NCBI GenBank assembly: GCA_016987375.1
Contig: PJRA01000519.1
Span: 970,239-1,024,651, forward strand
Source: Brachionus koreanus
Taxonomy: Eukaryota; Rotifera; Eurotatoria; Ploima; Brachionidae
DNA length: 54,413 nucleotides
Direction of reading: 5' to 3'
The position numbers and the translations under genes were made by a program. This document shows positions 40,620 through 53,940 of the stretch, piece after piece. The notes beneath the pieces were generated by a model that did no database searches, was not told the origin of the DNA, and saw only the letters and a list, made by a program, of their open reading frames with translations. Numbering within the stretch: position 1 is the stretch's first letter; each line of letters starts with the position of its first letter.

Positions 40620-43600
40620 ATTATTTCGATTTTTACTAAACAAGTTTAAACTTATTTTTTAACTTAAATTTTTTCATAAAGACTTTCAAAAAAATTTTTT
40701 GTTTATTTATTCAAATAGTTTTTCTTCTATTTAACAAATTCACAGTATACTTTTTAACTTGTAATTTTAATCTGTTACATTTTGTTTCAATAATACTTTT
40801 TTTCAAAAGTATTCTTCATGTAGCTGAAAGGAAGGACTAAGTTTCCATTCCAACCGATCAACGCTCTGCCGAACTATATTTTAAATAAATAAAAATTTCA
40901 CTTTTTTTTTTAGAATTATTTATATAAATTTGAAATGACTCTGAGTAATAAAACTCGTTTCGCCGTTAGACACAAACAAAATAAATTTTTTTTAAAAGAT
41001 TAAGGCAGACTAAAAAAATTTGATTGAAAAAAAGGGCAAAAATCAGAGGTATTCACTCTATAAATTACTTAATGAGATTTTTTTAAACAGGATCTTGAGC
41101 TATTAACAAAAGCACTGACACAGTCTTTGATTAATTCAATGATTAGTGTATTTTTAAAAGATAACGCTATTTTTAAGATATTTTATAAATAGTTTGTTTA
41201 TTTAGACTTTTAGTATATTTTACTTGATAAATGCACAACACAATTACTATTTTTCAGATTCCATTTTTAACTTACGTAAAACGAAAAAATACAGACTTAA
41301 AAAGCGATGTTACCAGTTTTTTGAAAAAAAAATTAATTTTTAAAATTGAAAATCTAGTAGCTCCTTTAATGATAGATTCTTGAATCAACTTGATGTTTAA
41401 CTATTTTTTTTTCATAAAGGCCTTGAATGTAATCGGCTCAAAAAAAAAAAAAAAAATGTAATGTGAATTCCAATAACCTTAAAACTATTTTAAAACATTA
41501 TACTAACAGATAAGATTAAGTCAGATTTTACCATAAACATCAAGTAGCAATTTATTTATTAATTTGCTAAAGAATTCAATAATGATAATCTTTGATTACA
41601 ATAAATAACATTAATGATAGCTATGCGCAATTTTATATAGATTGAACTCAATTTTATATTTGTTTAAAAGAAAATTTTCAGCCGAGATGATTTAGCAAAA
41701 AATATTGCTAACGAAGCGAAATGCTGATTTCTAGACTTGGAAAAAAATCTGCATCGTAAGACATACAAATTTAAAAACTTGTCATTTAACTTAAAACTCA
41801 CTCGAGAAACAAAAAGACAAACAAAATAAAATATACTCAAGAAGTGTAAAAAAAAGAATATTTAAAAACAGCTTGAGAATGTTAAGAATTTGTTTTGTCG
41901 AATTCTTTAGGAATACTTTATCTTGAAAGATAATTTCTAAATTATTATCTGAAATATTTTAATTAAAAAACAATTTGCGATCAGCTGGAGAAAAAAGCAA
42001 ATTTCTATTTAGCAAAAGTTTTGATTTTTGATTAAACAGCTACATGTGCTGTTTTTTTTTTTGAGAAAATTAAATTATTAAGAAAATAAAAAAAGCATTC
42101 ATTTTTCTGTTTTAGTAAACGAAACTTTTTATTTATATTACTCAAAGGACTTAAACGCCAATTTAATTTAGAAATATTCATAAACATGTTTTTCAATTAT
42201 CAGATTAAAAATTAATTTTAAAAATAAAATTTAGAAAAAAATATATTTTAATTTAAAAAGTTGGACTTTTAAATAGTTGGACTTTTTTCTTTATGCAAAA
42301 AACGATACCGAGCAATTAAAATATAAAATAAGTTTATAGCATTTTCTTTAGAGCTTTTTTGACATAATCTTTTTGAAATTTATCTAGTTACTTAGTTTTT
42401 TCTTATTCTATGGTCAGTCAAAGTTTGAACAAACTAGATAGATGGTGGAATTTTGGTTTTATGATAGAAAGGTTGTTAGAAAGATTTCGAAAATGTTATA
42501 ACACTGTTATTTTTTTCATAAATAAAGAAAAATCCAAACAAAAGAAATTTTCTATAACCTCATGAGCAAAAAGACGTTAAGATAAAAATTTTCATGTAAA
42601 AACTATTTTGAAACAAAGAAAATTTAAAAATGATAATAGATCTGCAAAATGCAAATGTTGAAAACCAAAAAATAACCATTTTTCCGATAAAAACAATAAA
42701 AATAATGAAGAAGGTGCAAAATCATCAAAAAAAAAAGTCGTAATTGTTTTGTTATTTTTTTATTTTATTATTTGTCTTTCTGTTAAAAATGATTATCTTT
42801 TCTAAAAAACGATTATCTATTAAAAAAATATTTATCTACTGACAAAAAATATTCTCATTTAAAAATTATACAAGACTTTAATTTAACTAATTTTTTATTT
42901 GAATTTAATATCCAATTTCTATACAGCAATTAAATTTTAAACCAAGACTGTTTAACTATCTCGTGAGATTTAGATTATTATTAAATTAAAAAAAAAAATT
43001 CTAGTTCTCTATTGTCCATATCTTATACTTAAAACAAATGTCTAAATCGAAATTTCTATGATTTCAAAATTTTAGAGAGCAATTATCTTGTTATAAAAGA
43101 ACTAAAAAATGCTTGGAAAATAATTTTTTTCCCTGAAGAAAAGCAATTTACATCAAACGATTATTTTTAGTGTTTATCTTGAAATAATATGACTAACATT
43201 CTTTAATAACATTTTTCAATTTTTATAACAAAAAACGTGTAGATTAAAAGAAAAAAATTTCCTTGTTAAAATTTAATAATTTGGGGTTGAGAGAGCGACA
43301 TTTACTTTCTTTAAAACTAAAAATTTTTTAAATAAATTTAAACATTTTTTATTTAAAAATTCTTTTTTTATTAATTATAAATGAGATATACCATTAATCG
43401 ACTCATTAAAATCATAATTATTAATATAAAATAAAAATTAAAATTAAATAAATAGTTTTATTTTATAACCACTTTTTTACTAGTTTCTGACACCAGCTCT
43501 TGAAAAAGCTGTCTGACTTGTTTTTGTTTTGCTTATTTTGAAACCTCATTTTTGTTAAAACTCTACGATTTTCTCTATTGCAGCTTGAAGGAGACGCTTA

Positions 43601-43925
43601 ACATTTTTTTTTTGGGAGTTCTTGTAATCCATACTGCAAACAGCTTTTATTTCACAATTTTTTGTAATAATTATTGAACAATTACATCTCAAATTTATAT
43701 TTAATCAATAATTCTTATTTAATAAAACGTTTAAATCTTAATTATCCAAGATTATCTAATAAATTACTTTAATTCATCAAAACCGTAAATATTATGAGTT
43801 AATATCAAAACTTTGATATTTTTACATGTAAAATTTAAGGATAATAGTTTTAAAGTAATATAAGTAAAAAAATTAATTGATTAATTTATTGAAATTCTTC
43901 ATGTATAGCCGTACTTATTTGTCGA
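40620..43925. other. Gene-poor AT-rich region
   Basis: No gene. 40845-40885 (CCAACCGATCAACGCTCTGC ... AAATAAATAAA) looks like another retroelement 3' tail. The rest is homopolymer-rich. Confidence 0.4.
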
Positions 43926-43929
43926 TAAA

Positions 43930-44850
43930 AATAACAATGAACCGATTAGCCTTAATGAAATGATTTTGGCATTAAAAAAGCTAAAGGAAGAAGAAGCTCG
44001 CGGACCTGACCTTATCCATAATTTAATGTTAAAAAACCTACATTTAAACAGACTTGTGCAAAATTCAAAAAAAAAAGTCATTTTATAGTCTTTTCAAAGT
44101 CAAGTCAGTGACTTGACTTAAAAATTTTGGGAAGTCAAGTCTTTTGACTTGACTTGAAATTTTTTTTTCGAAAAAAAGTCAGTATTAATTACATTTTTAT
44201 TTAAGTTGATATTTTAATTTAAAAATTTAATGTCAAAATTAATAAGATTAAATTATTCGATAAAATTAAAAAAATTTTTTTCTCTTTTTAAAGCTTTATC
44301 TTGTAGAAAACTCAAAAAAAAAGTTGTTTTAAAGTCTTTTAAAAGTCAAGTCACTGACTTGACTTTGACTTTATGACTTTTGAACAACTCTGCATTTAAA
44401 TTTATTTAAAGAGATATACGATCTTTTCAATCTTGAAGAAAGAACAGTTCTTATAGCTTGGAAACTACTTGAACGTATTATTTTTTTCAAGATTATATAA
44501 TTTCTAGGAAAAAATTTGTTGCTAATTCAGGAACAATTTGTTTTTAGAAAACATCGAAGAACCGCAGATAATTTAGTTTAACTTATTCAAAAAATTTCTC
44601 TATTTTTTGTGTGAATCATTTAATAGAAAGAAAAAAGTATGTTGCTTATTTTTTGACATTTCCAAAGCTTTCGACAAGGTTTAGCATGAAGACATAATTT
44701 ACAAGCTGATAAAGATAAATATACCTGCCTTATAAATATATTGAATTTCTTAATTTTAGAACATTCAAAGTAAATACATATTTATAAATGATAACATTAG
44801 TGATGAATTCAAGATATCTGCCGCAGTGTAAATTTTGGAACAAAAAACAA
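43930..44850 (+). pseudogene. LINE reverse transcriptase, split by a hAT MITE
   Basis: Left part (to 44048): NEPISLNEMILALKKLKEEE, ARGPDLIHNLMLKNLHLN, the start of the RT domain. After the MITE (from 44393): IQEQFVFRKHRRTADNLV, ERKKYVAYFFDISKAFDKV then WHEDIIYKLIKINIP, and NDNISDEFKISAAV. The first catalytic Asp region is preserved; GVPQGS has decayed and YADD is absent. The family matches 28580-29240. Confidence 0.8.
44041..44400. mobile_element. hAT MITE with 8-bp duplication
   Basis: Ends CAGACTTGTGCAAAATTC (44049) and the complement of CAGAGTTGTTCAAAAGTC (ending 44392), flanked by CATTTAAA (44041-44048, 44393-44400). CAGAG fits the hAT end rule. Subterminal AAGTCAAGTC / GACTTGACTT motifs occur six or more times, partly as palindromes. 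344 bp, non-coding, inserted into a LINE. Solo ends of the same family are at 2836 and 37936. Confidence 0.82.
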
Positions 44851-45460
44851 AAACAAAAATTTAAATTTGAATAACTTTTTTCTTTGTGATAAATAATCAA
44901 TTAAAAGGAAAAATCTTGATGTCTTCAGAATAAAATTTTAAAAGAAAATATTCTTATTTTACAACCTCGCTGATAAAACCAATTATTTTTTATTGATAAG
45001 AAAAATTAAAATTTAATTTTTTTTGTGCTGTCTATTCTTTTTTTGCTTAAATTTTCCTTTAAGAAAAAATTAAAACTCACGTTTTAAGCTGTTCAGATAT
45101 TAAATTTTCTAGCTGAATAAAATTATAAAGATCTGCTTCAAAGCTAAATAAAGAATTTTATTCAGTCTAATTAAAACCTTTTTTAAAGAATTAATTCAGA
45201 ATTTACATTATTTTATGATTAATCCATGAAGAAACTTATATAAATGAGTACTAATTACAAATTTTAGTAAAAAATCTGAAATAATTAGGATTATTTAATT
45301 GAAAAAAGAATTCCTTCACAGAAGAACAAAAAAAGTAGGGTTTTAAGAATAAAATTGAATCGATATTTACATGACTTCTCCTATAATAATCAAGAGAGCT
45401 AAGTCTGAGAATTACTAATAATTAAGCATGGAAAAAATGAATGATATAATAGTTTTTTTT
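44851..45460. other. AT-rich stretch between LINEs
   Basis: Contains the partner of the dispersed block at 39185. No gene seen. Confidence 0.4.
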
Positions 45461-45469
45461 TTTTCGAAT

Positions 45470-46549
45470 GATAAAGATGAAATTTTGAATTATGACAAAG
45501 TTATGAGGAAGTTGACCTCTTTAAATACAAAACTCCAGATCTTGTCAAAAATATTGTTCTAAAAAAACACCATGAACAACAAAACCTCGGGTCTTGTGAG
45601 TCCAATTATAACATTATTTCAACTTTCTCTTTCACAAGGAAAATTACCTCTTATTTGGAAAATGGCGAAAATGACACTTTTACACAAGAAAGGTAACTTA
45701 ATAAGAATAATTACCGCTCAGTGTTTTTAACAAGTTGTCTGTGTAAGCTTCTTGAGAGTCTTATAAAAGATCATATGATGAACTATCTTTTAAAACACAA
45801 TCCTTTATCTTATTCCCAACATGGTTTCATGTCAAGAAAGTCTTGTTCAACAAATATTTTATCTTTTGATCGAGTATCGCACAGACTGTTCCTTTTCAAA
45901 ACCAAGGCAAATGATTTCGGAGACTTGATCAAAAATTGGATAAATGATTTCCTGTGCAAAAGGAAACAAAGAGTCATTATGGATTCGTCCATGTCTAATT
46001 GGTTTAAGGTAACCAGTGGAGTACCACAAAGTTCAGTTTTAGGACCACTATTAATTTTAATATTTATAAATGATCTTTCAAATTATTTAATTAATAAGTG
46101 TGAAAAATATGCTGATGATACTTAAATTTTATCTATTATTAAGAGCTTCTAAGTCAAATTATTATTTCAGAAAGACAATATCTCAGGTTGGTCACTTACT
46201 TGGTTTTGGGATTTAAATATCGAAAAATGCAGTGTAATGCACATTTGCACAAACAAAATAGAGTAACCAAATAAAATATTGTACCTCTCATAGAAATCGT
46301 ATTTTGGGTATGAAAGCTAAAAGTTTCAAGAAGTTGAACAAAGATTCATTAAGAATGCTTTACACAGCACTAGTAAGACCTCATTTAGAATTTGCCATAT
46401 GTTTATGGTGTCCATTTCTTGAGAAAGATATTTCACAAATCGAGAGGATACAAAGAAGAGCGACCAAGATCATTTCTTCACTTAGGAAATATGATTACGC
46501 CACCAGGCTTAAGATGTTTAACTTACCGATCTCAAAATTTACTAATTGA
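45470..46549 (+). pseudogene. CR1-type LINE reverse transcriptase with YADD
   Basis: Blocks: NTMNNKTSGLVSPIITLFQL, SQGKLPLIWKMAKMTLLHKK, then (45721-46125) LTSCLCKLLESLIKDHMM, YSQHGFMSRKSC, FDRVSHRLFLFKTKA, KRKQRVIMDSSMSNWF, VTSGVPQSSVLGPLLILIFI, NDLSN and EKYADDT, a stop, a thumb fragment, and (46304-46549) FKKLNKDSLRMLYTALVRPH, LEFAICLWCPF, QRRATKIISSLRK. About 30 residues between NILS and FDRVSH, including the first catalytic Asp, are missing. Otherwise this is the best-preserved LINE in the window. Confidence 0.88.
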
Positions 46550-46941
46550 CGACAAAGTATAAATAAAACCATTTAAAAAATCCAATTTTTCTTTTAATGA
46601 ATTAATTTTCTATAATTTTTGTTAATAAATTTACATTTTTTACTATTTTGTTACATTCAAAAAAATACGAATCTACGTAAATTTACATGTAATTTCGTAA
46701 TTTTTTTTCTAAAGGTTTTTTTTCAAATTTTTAACAAATAAAAATATGACAAAAAAGACAAAGAACATGAACCATCCAAAAATTGATTTTTTTTAAAGAA
46801 TTTAACTCAACAAATATCATAAATTTAAAATACATAAAATCATAAAAGTTTTATTATTTTTTAAAATTCGGTTCCTTTGGAAAATAAATATTTATTAAAA
46901 AATAAAATAATAATTAAATAAATAATATATAAATAAACAAC
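46550..46941. other. 3' flank of the ankyrin gene
   Basis: A/T-rich sequence that should hold the 3' UTR of the minus-strand gene. No other feature seen. Confidence 0.4.
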
Positions 46942-48273
46942 TTATTTTATGGACATTACAGATGTTCGTCTAACTGAATTGACGTTCTGTGCTAAATTAG
47001 AACTAGTGGATGAGTTATTTGTGCCGTTTGTAGCTGATGTCTTGCCATTTTTTAAACCACTTATTGTTTGCTGGTTAACCACTGAAAGCTGTGATTGTGG
47101 CTTGGCAAATTTCATGAGACTACTTCGTCTTGATGAATCGCTGCTGTTCATACAATTGTTCAAATGTAAATTTATCAACAGACCAGTCGAGAGCTGATCG
47201 AACAAATTTGTCGGCGACTGGTTCATCGTTCTTCTAAACGACCTTGTATTCTGGTATTCCAAAGTATCGTACAAATTTTTCAAATTTTCCCGCCATGGCT
47301 GACTTTGGTCAATATCAGATGAATCACTTTTGGCGCTTTTACTATTCAAATTTCTACTATCATTAATGGCTCGATCAGTCTGTCTGCGAATAATGTCATA
47401 GTGTTCAACACTACTGGTCAAATTACGCGTAACAACACACTTGGGTGTACTTTTTCCACTCTTCAGCTCAATAAAATCCTCGACTATTTTAGCATCTATT
47501 GGAATCCTAGGCTTATATTCTTTGATTAATGGTTCGCGTATGTTTTTGACAAATTTATAAAACTCGTTCCAATCAGTGTCAAATGCAGAGCTCTTGTTTA
47601 TTGTATCTGTCGGCTTGAAAAGCAAACTAGCCCGACTCTTGTCCACACTAATCTTGGCCAACATGTCCAATTTGACACAACTTTCGTGCTTGTTCAATTT
47701 GCACAAGTCAATGGGCGCATGACTAAATTTGTTTTTTCCAATTGTTTGTGTTTGATTAAACTTAACTACTATTCTACGCAAAATACAGCATATTGAGTCG
47801 GTCTTGCTCAATGCGGCCAAATGGAAGCACGTATTGCCAAATTGATCTTTAGAATAAAGACTAAAATCACCTGGCGAGTTCAAAAATAGTTCTAAAATGC
47901 GGTATTTTTCGTACAAACAAGCGTACATGAACGCATTGAAGCCGTATGAGTCTTTGAGGCCGAGTTTGGCGCCCTTTTCAATCAAATTCTGAGCCAGTGA
48001 ATAGGACCAAGCGTCATCTTCGATCATACAGCACATCATGAGGGCAGTCCGGCCGTGCAGTTGACCTTTGTAGCTGGGAAGCTGAAAATTTGGAGTCGGT
48101 TGCTTTTTTTTTCGAGACAGCTTGGGAAATTTTTTCACCCATTCTTCATCGGTCTCGTCCAAGTCCCACTCGCCATTTTCTATCATCACACGCGCCTCGT
48201 TAAAGTGTCCATTGTAGATTAGATAGGTCAAATTGCCTTTGAAAGCATTCGATTTTGAGTCTTGTTTATACAT
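46942..48273 (-). CDS. Ankyrin-repeat protein, single exon
   Basis: An intact 443-codon gene. The N-terminal half holds about four ankyrin repeats: a degenerate one at 12-40 (LTYLIYNGHFNEARVMIENG), GRTALMMCCMIEDDAW and LAQNLIEKGAKLGLKD (74-108), GFNAFMYACLYEKYRILELF (111-133), and FGNTCFHLAALSKTDS (145-160). The G-T/N-A-LMxA pattern marks each. The C-terminal half (about 220-443) is Ser/Asn/Lys-rich with no domain I recognise, ending NSVRRTSVMSIK; RRxS/T sites (RRTSV, RRSSL) could be kinase targets. No signal peptide or membrane segment, so a cytosolic adaptor is likely. I cannot name the orthologue; several animal ANKRD families share this layout. The ATG at 48273 is followed at once by coding-like sequence. 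GC content is well above the flanks. Confidence 0.85.
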   Translation of the reverse strand: MYKQDSKSNAFKGNLTYLIYNGHFNEARVMIENGEWDLDETDEEWVKKFPKLSRKKKQPTPNFQLPSYKGQLHGRTALMMCCMIEDDAWSYSLAQNLIEKGAKLGLKDSYGFNAFMYACLYEKYRILELFLNSPGDFSLYSKDQFGNTCFHLAALSKTDSICCILRRIVVKFNQTQTIGKNKFSHAPIDLCKLNKHESCVKLDMLAKISVDKSRASLLFKPTDTINKSSAFDTDWNEFYKFVKNIREPLIKEYKPRIPIDAKIVEDFIELKSGKSTPKCVVTRNLTSSVEHYDIIRRQTDRAINDSRNLNSKSAKSDSSDIDQSQPWRENLKNLYDTLEYQNTRSFRRTMNQSPTNLFDQLSTGLLINLHLNNCMNSSDSSRRSSLMKFAKPQSQLSVVNQQTISGLKNGKTSATNGTNNSSTSSNLAQNVNSVRRTSVMSIK

Positions 48274-48296
48274 GGTTCATTCCTTTAATTGATTTA

Positions 48297-48310
48297 ATTT
48301 CTATGGTAAT
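48297..48310 (-). promoter_or_regulatory. Weak X-box-like site upstream of the ankyrin gene
   Basis: On the minus strand ATTACCATAGAAAT matches the RFX X-box consensus at 13 of 14 positions (last C is T), 24 bp upstream of the ATG. It is less convincing than the site at 4250, because A/T-rich DNA can produce it by chance. Confidence 0.25.
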
Positions 48311-51300
48311 CTAAATTTTACTAAATCAATCAAAAAAAAATAAAATAAAACTTGTTTAAATAAATTTTATTTTAAATTTAAAAATAAAAAAAGCATTTAA
48401 AAAAAAGGTGTTAGTTTGTTTATTAGATTTTCAATTAGTAGAAAATGTCATTTTTTATTTATAAATGGAGAATATTTATTTAATTGATTGAGGATTAGGA
48501 AAAAAAAAAATTTTATTTTTATGAAAAATTAAGAAGAGTGAACGTGAGATTTAGTGTCATTGAAGAATTAGGATTTAAATGAAAATGCGCATTTTTTAAT
48601 CATTCGACTAATTAAATTTGCTCGACCAAATTAAATAAACAGAAAAAGTTTTAAAATGCTTTTAATTTTCAAGTGTTTAAAATTGAATTTTGCGCAGCTT
48701 TTTTTCTTAATTGGATTAAGAAAACCTGGTAGAAAAAAAATAAGCAAATTTTATTTAAATGTTGTCGATTGATGAAATGTTACCTAATCATAAGTGATTT
48801 TTTAAATTTAAATTTTAAATTTTTAAGCTAAAGCAATATTTTTCTAGTTGAAATTAAATAAATTTTCAAGTCAGTAATAATGCATTAAGAGTTGAATTTC
48901 TCTTTAAAGATTTCACACCCAAAAATAATAGTCTGTTTATCACAAATAATAGACCAAACTTTTAAATTTATTTTTTAATTAAACTTTAAAAGCAATTTTT
49001 TTGGAACTTAAAATAAAAAATTTTAAAAATTTATAGTCTTTTATTCATATTTAGTCATTAACTATCTAATCAATGAGCGTTTTACTTATGGTCTATGTTA
49101 AAATATTCTATTTTTTTCATTTATTCATTAAAGAATGCTTATTTTTATCCTATAATTTTATAAAACATGTTATTCAATTTTCAAATCAAATATGAAAATA
49201 AAATTTATAAAAAATATATTTAAATTTGTCTATTTTGTTTGAAATTTAATTAATTAAGAAGCTTTTAAGCTTAATTTGTTCTACAAGGAAGAAAAAAAAT
49301 CAAAATAACTTTTTAAATTTTAGTATATATTTCTTTAGAAATTCTTTACTTATTAGAAGAAAATTCAATTAAAAATCTCTACGTTTTCTTTAAAAAATAG
49401 AGAAATGATAAATAAAAATTTTAAAAATCTTTAAAAAACCTTCAATTAATTTTTAACTGGGTAAATGGTATTTTAAAAAATTGTTTTTTTTCTGCTCTTT
49501 TAATTAAGGAATAATTTTTAATTTTTTTATTTTGTTAAAAGCTAAAATTTACAACAAAACACATTCAAAATTTAAACACTCGGTGTATTTTTAAAAGTAA
49601 CCCTGAACATCCACTAAATTATTTTAAATTTCAATTAAGCACAAAAAATACTTAGAGATGCTCGTATTATTAAAGTCCAATTAGTTTCATTTTCCAAAAA
49701 AAGCTAAGGACCCTGAACCCCCCTTTTTTATTAAATTTGAATAAAAAAACATAGATACATACATTTCTAGATAACATACATAACTTTTGCATTAAAAACT
49801 AAGTTTGAAAAAAAATTTAGAAAATTCTTTCCTTTTTAAAAATAAGGAAATTTTTTTTAAAAATTTATTTGATTTAATAAATTTAAAGTAGAAAAAAGAT
49901 AAGATAAAAAAAATTTTTTTTTGAAAAATAGATAGATTTGGAGAAGTCACTTGCTCCAATCAAAGTGTATATACTACAGTTACCATAGATAGGATCCTAC
50001 TGTTTCCTATCTTCGCAAGTCTAGCTTGCTAGCTTGTTGTAACTCATATTATTATTATTATTATTATAAATAGAATTAAAACATTATTTGTAAAATAACA
50101 TGTTAGTATTAAACTTAAATTGAAAATTTTTTGCATGTCATTTTGAACTACATTTTAACTCTGCTTTAATTCATTATCATGTCATCTTACAAAACAACAT
50201 ATTTTACAATATGACAGTGACATATATGAGATAATTCACACACATATAGTACTGTAAACAACGTTTTGGTCATCTCTGTCATATTTATTCAATAAACTAA
50301 AGCAAAATCTTCTAAAAGTAACTTTAATGCTGGTAACTCGAAAATGCTACTAAATTGGTTTTGTGAAATTTGGTACAAATTAAACAATTAGAACAAAAAA
50401 ATGCTAAATTTATCCAAATTTTAGTTATGCTAAGTTTGCAGAGTTTTTTCAGATTTTTCATAATAGTGCAACTTTGAATGTTGCACCATGTTGCATTTAC
50501 AGAACTTGCGTTTGACTAATGAGAGAAAAGTTATAAGAATTTTTAACATTTTTTTGTTTTTTGCTGAAAAAAAACGAAAACAGTGAAACTGTGGGGATAG
50601 ATTCATTAAAATTAGAAAGTAGCTCTTTTAGCCTAAATTTTAGACAGCTTATCAGAAAATTTTGACCGTTTTTTTAAATGATAAAAATAGTTAGCAAAAT
50701 AAACACTTTTTTGTTTCTTAAAAAATAAAATTTTATTCTAAAACTAAAAATCACACACCTGAGTTTATTTTTTTTTAAATTGTAAACTATTTTCTGGGAT
50801 TAAATTTTTTCGTATTCCAATATTGATATTACACTTTAAAATTAATGAAACTCACAAAATATGTTTAGTTAATGTTAAAATTAATTTCAAATTTTAATAA
50901 AGAATAATGAAAACTTTAAATTGATTTTCTAATTAGGTTGTGGAAAGTTTTTTTTAGTTTTAACAACTAATTGAACTTGAAGAATTCTAGTTAACAAAGC
51001 GACTTCTAAGAGTTTTGTTTTTTAAATAAATTTTAGAATTTTAGAAACAGTCATTGATTCAAACTTTTTAGAAATTTCGAAAATAATTATTTTTCACTAA
51101 TTTTTCAATCAAATTCAATATTTGATTGAGGATTTTTTTATTGATTTTTTTTGTCAAATTACATCCTGTTTTGAATTAAATTAGCTAAAAAAAATTTACA
51201 TTATTAAACATGAATTTTTTTTCAAAAAATCAGTTAACACTTAATTTAAATTAAATTTGAAGAAAATTTTTATTTTTTATTTGAGAAAAAACTTTATAAA

Positions 51301-53940
51301 TAAATATTTTATTTATTCAACAAAAAGCTAATATACAAAATTTCAATGATTAATAAATTTCCTTTAAGAGTAAACAGATTTGAAAAAAGCCAAAACATCG
51401 AGCTTATAAACCTATTGATGAATCACCTTGTAAAACATTCTTTTAATAGGATCTTACAATTTTTGTTAAATTGCTCTTAATTTTTCAAAAATTAAAATTC
51501 AAATCTGATTTTTTAAATTTGCGTTTGGTTTTTATAGAATACACTCAATTCAAGAATATGGCTTGAAAATTTATAACATTTTTAAGAAATAAAATTTATT
51601 TATTTATTGAAATTTAAGTCACATGGACAACAACAAAAAAAGAAATAATTAAGTAAAAAATAAAATTTTATTTTATTGTAAAGATTTTAAATACATTCAA
51701 ATTATTGTAAAAAGAAAAAAGAAAAAAATTCTCACACTGAAATTAACTTTATGTAAAACAATAAGTAGTTAATACTGATTAAAATCATTATATTGTTGGA
51801 ATAAAGTTTGCGCGATGCAAGACTATCTTAAGATTCAGTTTTGGACCTCATTTTTGAATTCTATGTAAATGAAAACTTAGGATTTAGAAGGGGTCAAAAG
51901 TTTTATTTGGCTAGAAAGATCTGCATTTTTACAGACTTATTTTAAGTATATCTTATTTAAGTGTTTTTATCTCAGAATTTTATCAATCGAATCTACTCGA
52001 TCGACATATTTTCTGATAAGGAATTAAATTTTATATATTTTTTAACCTTTTTCGAGATCTACTTTTGTGAAAACCTTTTTAACCTTAACATTTTTATACA
52101 AATTAAAATTAAGACAAAATTCAGAAACTTAGATTTTACTTTTAAATATTTATTCAGTTTAAATAAATTTTCAATTACTCAAAAAAAAAAATAAAAAAAT
52201 TTTAGAAAAATAAAAAAAAATTGTGAATTTTTTTCAATTTAAAAAATTAAACAAATGTTAAATTTTGACACCTTTTTACATTAATTCTGTCATAATCCTT
52301 GACCTTGGAACTAATTCTCAAGCAGATATCCTTAACGCAGACCAAGAGTCTAAATTTGACTTTTTATTTTTTTAAATTTGTTCGATTACTGATTCTAGAA
52401 AAATAATTGGAATCAGTGAGTAAACAAAAACAGTTTAAAAAAAAAGAAAGCTTGAAAAAAAAATTTCTTTTTTCGGTCAATTAAAATTGTCCAAGATAAT
52501 CTTTATAAATAATTTTATAATTCATTAAATATAATTCATCTTGAAGCTAAAACAAAAAGCTTTAATGTATACTAAATGATGAGACTTTTAAACCTAAAAC
52601 GATAAACAAACACTTTTCGAATTCATTTTGAAAATAGTTAAGGATCAAAATAAAGAAGCCAATTTTTTCCAAAAAAAAAGTGAATTAGCTTAAATATCTT
52701 TGATAGTTAATGTTTAATTAACCTTAATTAAATTTTTTAAAATTTAAAATAAAATATTTTAATTTGACTAAAAGTAAAAAAATATTTGGAATTAAAAAAC
52801 TCAAATTGGCTGGCCGTTCATTCATCTCCTCTTTTTTTTTTTAATATTCATTTAATTTTTTAAAATAATTATAAAAAATGTATTTCTATGATTTAATTTT
52901 AAAAAGACACAGAGTTTAAGACAATAAATTTGATAAAATTATATCCTACAATTTATTCCATTTGTTAGAATATTTTGAACCGATAGATGCTTTCGATTTT
53001 CTTCCCAAAAAGAACAAAATTTACAAAACGTTTTTACGTTTTTGAATCACACATTTATTCCTAAATTTAAGTCCAAAACTATTGTTAATTGTGAAATTTT
53101 TTTTCTTAATTCTTTATTTGCTAGCAACACAAAAATAATTCAAGAGTTTCTTTAACTCAATTATAATTAAATTAAGAATAGCTATTTAAAACTTAATTAC
53201 ATTTGGCATTTCCTTTATTTGCACTTCTATTTTCAGGATAGCTACCTATGAAACCATTGATAAACACCTGGTAAAGCCAAAGAATAGAAAAAAATATGGT
53301 AAATCTATTCAGTTACCATCTCAGCTTTTTTTACGCAAAATTTAAATTTAGTAAACAATGAGTCAAAGTTATTTTTTAAATTCGATTTATTATTAACATG
53401 AATTTTAATCAAAAGTAAACTTTTTAAGAAAATATTTTTTCGTTAGTCGGATTTCATGCCATGTGTACGATTCAGGATTGAAAAATTGCTGGCTTTAGAA
53501 AATGTTTTTCCTATTTAATTCAACAAAAAAATTGCTTTTTTTTTCTAAAAATTATTTTATTTTTAAAAAGGAAAGAAAACCTTGAATTTTACTATTTAAT
53601 GCTAAAATACACTAATGAAAAATCTAGCAATAAATCTTACTTTTAGTTAAAAAGGCTTTATTTTAGACATAAAAAAAAAAAAATTTTGCTTATTTCATTT
53701 TTATTTTACTTAAAAAATTTAATTATAATCTTCGGTTTATCTCGACTACATTTATTCAAAATAAAAAATATAAAAAATAAAGATAAAGTCAATTTTGATT
53801 TTTTTTCATACAGCTTTAAAAAAATGTAAAAATTTTTTAGTAATGATTGCTCAGTCAATAGGTGTACTTGCAGTTTTTATTTTTAGAGTTATTTTCGATC
53901 TCTAAATTAATTTCTTTAGCTTTTAGCAAATTTTAACAAT
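48311..53940. other. Gene-poor AT-rich region
   Basis: No supported gene over 5.6 kb. 49940-50070 is a GC-richer block (GAAGTCACTTGCTCC ... GCAAGTCTAGCTTGCTAGC) ending in an (ATT)n run, probably a retroelement 3' end. Other mild patches: 52265-52365 and 53225-53300. The 77-codon frame at 51961-52194 is A/T-driven and probably chance. Confidence 0.45.

Noticed and set aside
46949..47197. Plus-strand 82-codon open frame
   Set aside because: It is the antisense shadow of the ankyrin gene's Ser/Asn-rich C-terminus.
51961..52194. Plus-strand 77-codon frame rich in Phe, Ile, Leu and Lys
   Set aside because: Codon content is what A/T-rich DNA yields by chance; no motif, no splice context and no GC rise as seen in real exons here.
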